Source: an uncultured Moheibacter sp. (GTDB lineage Bacteria > Bacteroidota > Bacteroidia > Flavobacteriales > Weeksellaceae). Taken from it: 6,516 nt of DNA. The first letter of the stretch is position 1. Each line of letters opens with the position of its first letter. A program made the translations under genes and the position numbers. The notes under the pieces were generated by a model. It was not told the DNA's origin and searched no databases. It saw only the letters and a list, made by a program, of their open reading frames with translations. The DNA lies in the NCBI GenBank assembly GCA_937875605.1, contig CALLXZ010000509.1, forward strand, positions 1 through 6,516. Reading direction: 5' to 3'. Shown in pieces: positions 5,939 to 6,516 of the stretch.

Positions 5939-6516
5939 ATGAAAAAAATAGTCGTTTTGACCGGAGCCGGAATCAGTGCGGAAAGCGGAATTTCAACTTT
6001 TCGGGATTCAAATGGTTTGTGGGAAAATCATGATATAAATGACGTGGCTTCACCACAAGGCTGGGAGAGAAATCCGGAACTGGTTTTGAATTTTTATAAC
6101 CAGCGCAGAGCTAAACTCAAAGAAGTTCAGCCTAATTCTGCACATCATTACCTGAAAAATTTGGAAGAAAGATACGAAGTGGTCATCATCACGCAAAATG
6201 TGGATGATCTCCATGAACGTGCAGGTTCGTTAAGTGTTATTCACCTTCACGGTAAATTGTTAAAAGTTCGAAGTGAGAAAAACGAAAATTTGGTATATGA
6301 CTGGTCAGACGATTTGAATTGGGGCGATTTAGCGGAAGATGGTGCGCAATTACGACCGGACATCGTTTGGTTTGGAGAAGGTGTTCCATTGATGGGTAAG
6401 GCGATCGATCAAGTTTCAGATGCAGACATTTTGCTGGTAATTGGGACATCTTTGCAGGTGTATCCGGCCGCCTCGCTGATCGATTACATCGAATACGGAA
6501 AACCGATTTATGTGAT
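5939..6516 (+). CDS. NAD-dependent protein deacylase (sirtuin), C-terminus cut off
   Basis: The first 192 codons of a Sir2/CobB-type enzyme; about 35-40 residues should lie beyond the right edge. It removes acyl groups from protein lysines using NAD. Seen: VLTGAGISAESGISTFRD at 6-23 (NAD-binding, with GAGIS and FRD); FYNQRR at 52-57, whose Tyr53 and Arg56 match the pair that recognises succinyl and malonyl groups in CobB and SIRT5; QNVDDLHERAG at 86-96; catalytic His104 in IHLHGK; RPDIVWFGE at 139-147; GTSLQVYPAA at 169-178. The Tyr/Arg pair suggests class III desuccinylase or demalonylase ability. Odd: the four zinc-binding cysteines of the family are absent; KVRS replaces KVRC and no Cys occurs anywhere in the visible part. 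I recall the same loss in other Bacteroidota sirtuins, so it is probably a lineage trait, not a pseudogene. No Shine-Dalgarno sequence precedes the ATG. Confidence 0.92.
   Translation, partial: MKKIVVLTGAGISAESGISTFRDSNGLWENHDINDVASPQGWERNPELVLNFYNQRRAKLKEVQPNSAHHYLKNLEERYEVVIITQNVDDLHERAGSLSVIHLHGKLLKVRSEKNENLVYDWSDDLNWGDLAEDGAQLRPDIVWFGEGVPLMGKAIDQVSDADILLVIGTSLQVYPAASLIDYIEYGKPIYV

Noticed and set aside
6237..6449. Minus-strand open frame opposite the sirtuin
   Set aside because: It is antisense to the conserved sirtuin motifs and has an implausible protein composition.
5939..6516. Sirtuin as part of an anti-phage defence system
   Set aside because: SIR2 domains do occur in defence proteins (ThsA, DSR types), but this one is a compact stand-alone CobB-like deacylase with the Tyr/Arg acyl-lysine pair, and no effector, sensor or phage gene lies nearby.

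Overview
The window is ordinary chromosomal DNA of a Bacteroidota bacterium, most likely Flavobacteriia and close to Flavobacterium. Three things support this: the AT-rich composition, the near absence of Shine-Dalgarno sequences before the starts, and promoters of the Bacteroidota type (TTG, about 17-18 bases, then TAnnTTTG). Several protein families in the window also have a Bacteroidota flavour. No mobile element, tRNA, rRNA or CRISPR array is visible, and nothing suggests recent gene transfer.

Layout. A divergent promoter region (5138-5266) splits the window. To its left, on the minus strand, lie eight tightly packed genes read leftwards: an RsmF/NOP2-type rRNA m5C methyltransferase (3809-5137), a small lipoprotein with a TonB-C-like domain (3287-3799), a secreted TPR protein (2487-3290), a DinB-fold protein (2011-2478), a second lipoprotein (1474-1971), a very small membrane HExxH protein (1138-1464), a PLP enzyme of the ACC deaminase/D-cysteine desulfhydrase family (230-1141), and the N-terminus of a GH73-type glucosaminidase that runs off the left edge (1-233). 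Three junctions are 4-base ATGA overlaps and the others are 8-39 bases, so this reads as one operon. A good internal promoter (1987-2014) would let the last four genes be transcribed separately.

To the right, on the plus strand, an uncharacterised exported protein (5267-5923) is followed 15 bases later by a sirtuin-type NAD-dependent deacylase (5939 to the right edge).

How the genes work together. No single pathway links them. The minus-strand cluster mixes rRNA modification, envelope proteins and amino-acid catabolism, as bacterial operons often do. No convincing new multi-gene system was found. The points most worth a second look are the sirtuin, which has lost all zinc-ligand cysteines but keeps its catalytic residues; the PLP enzyme, whose key residues indicate D-cysteine desulfhydrase rather than ACC deaminase; the minimal M56-like HExxH membrane protein; the possible leaderless transcript of the methyltransferase gene; and the unknown exported protein paired with the sirtuin.
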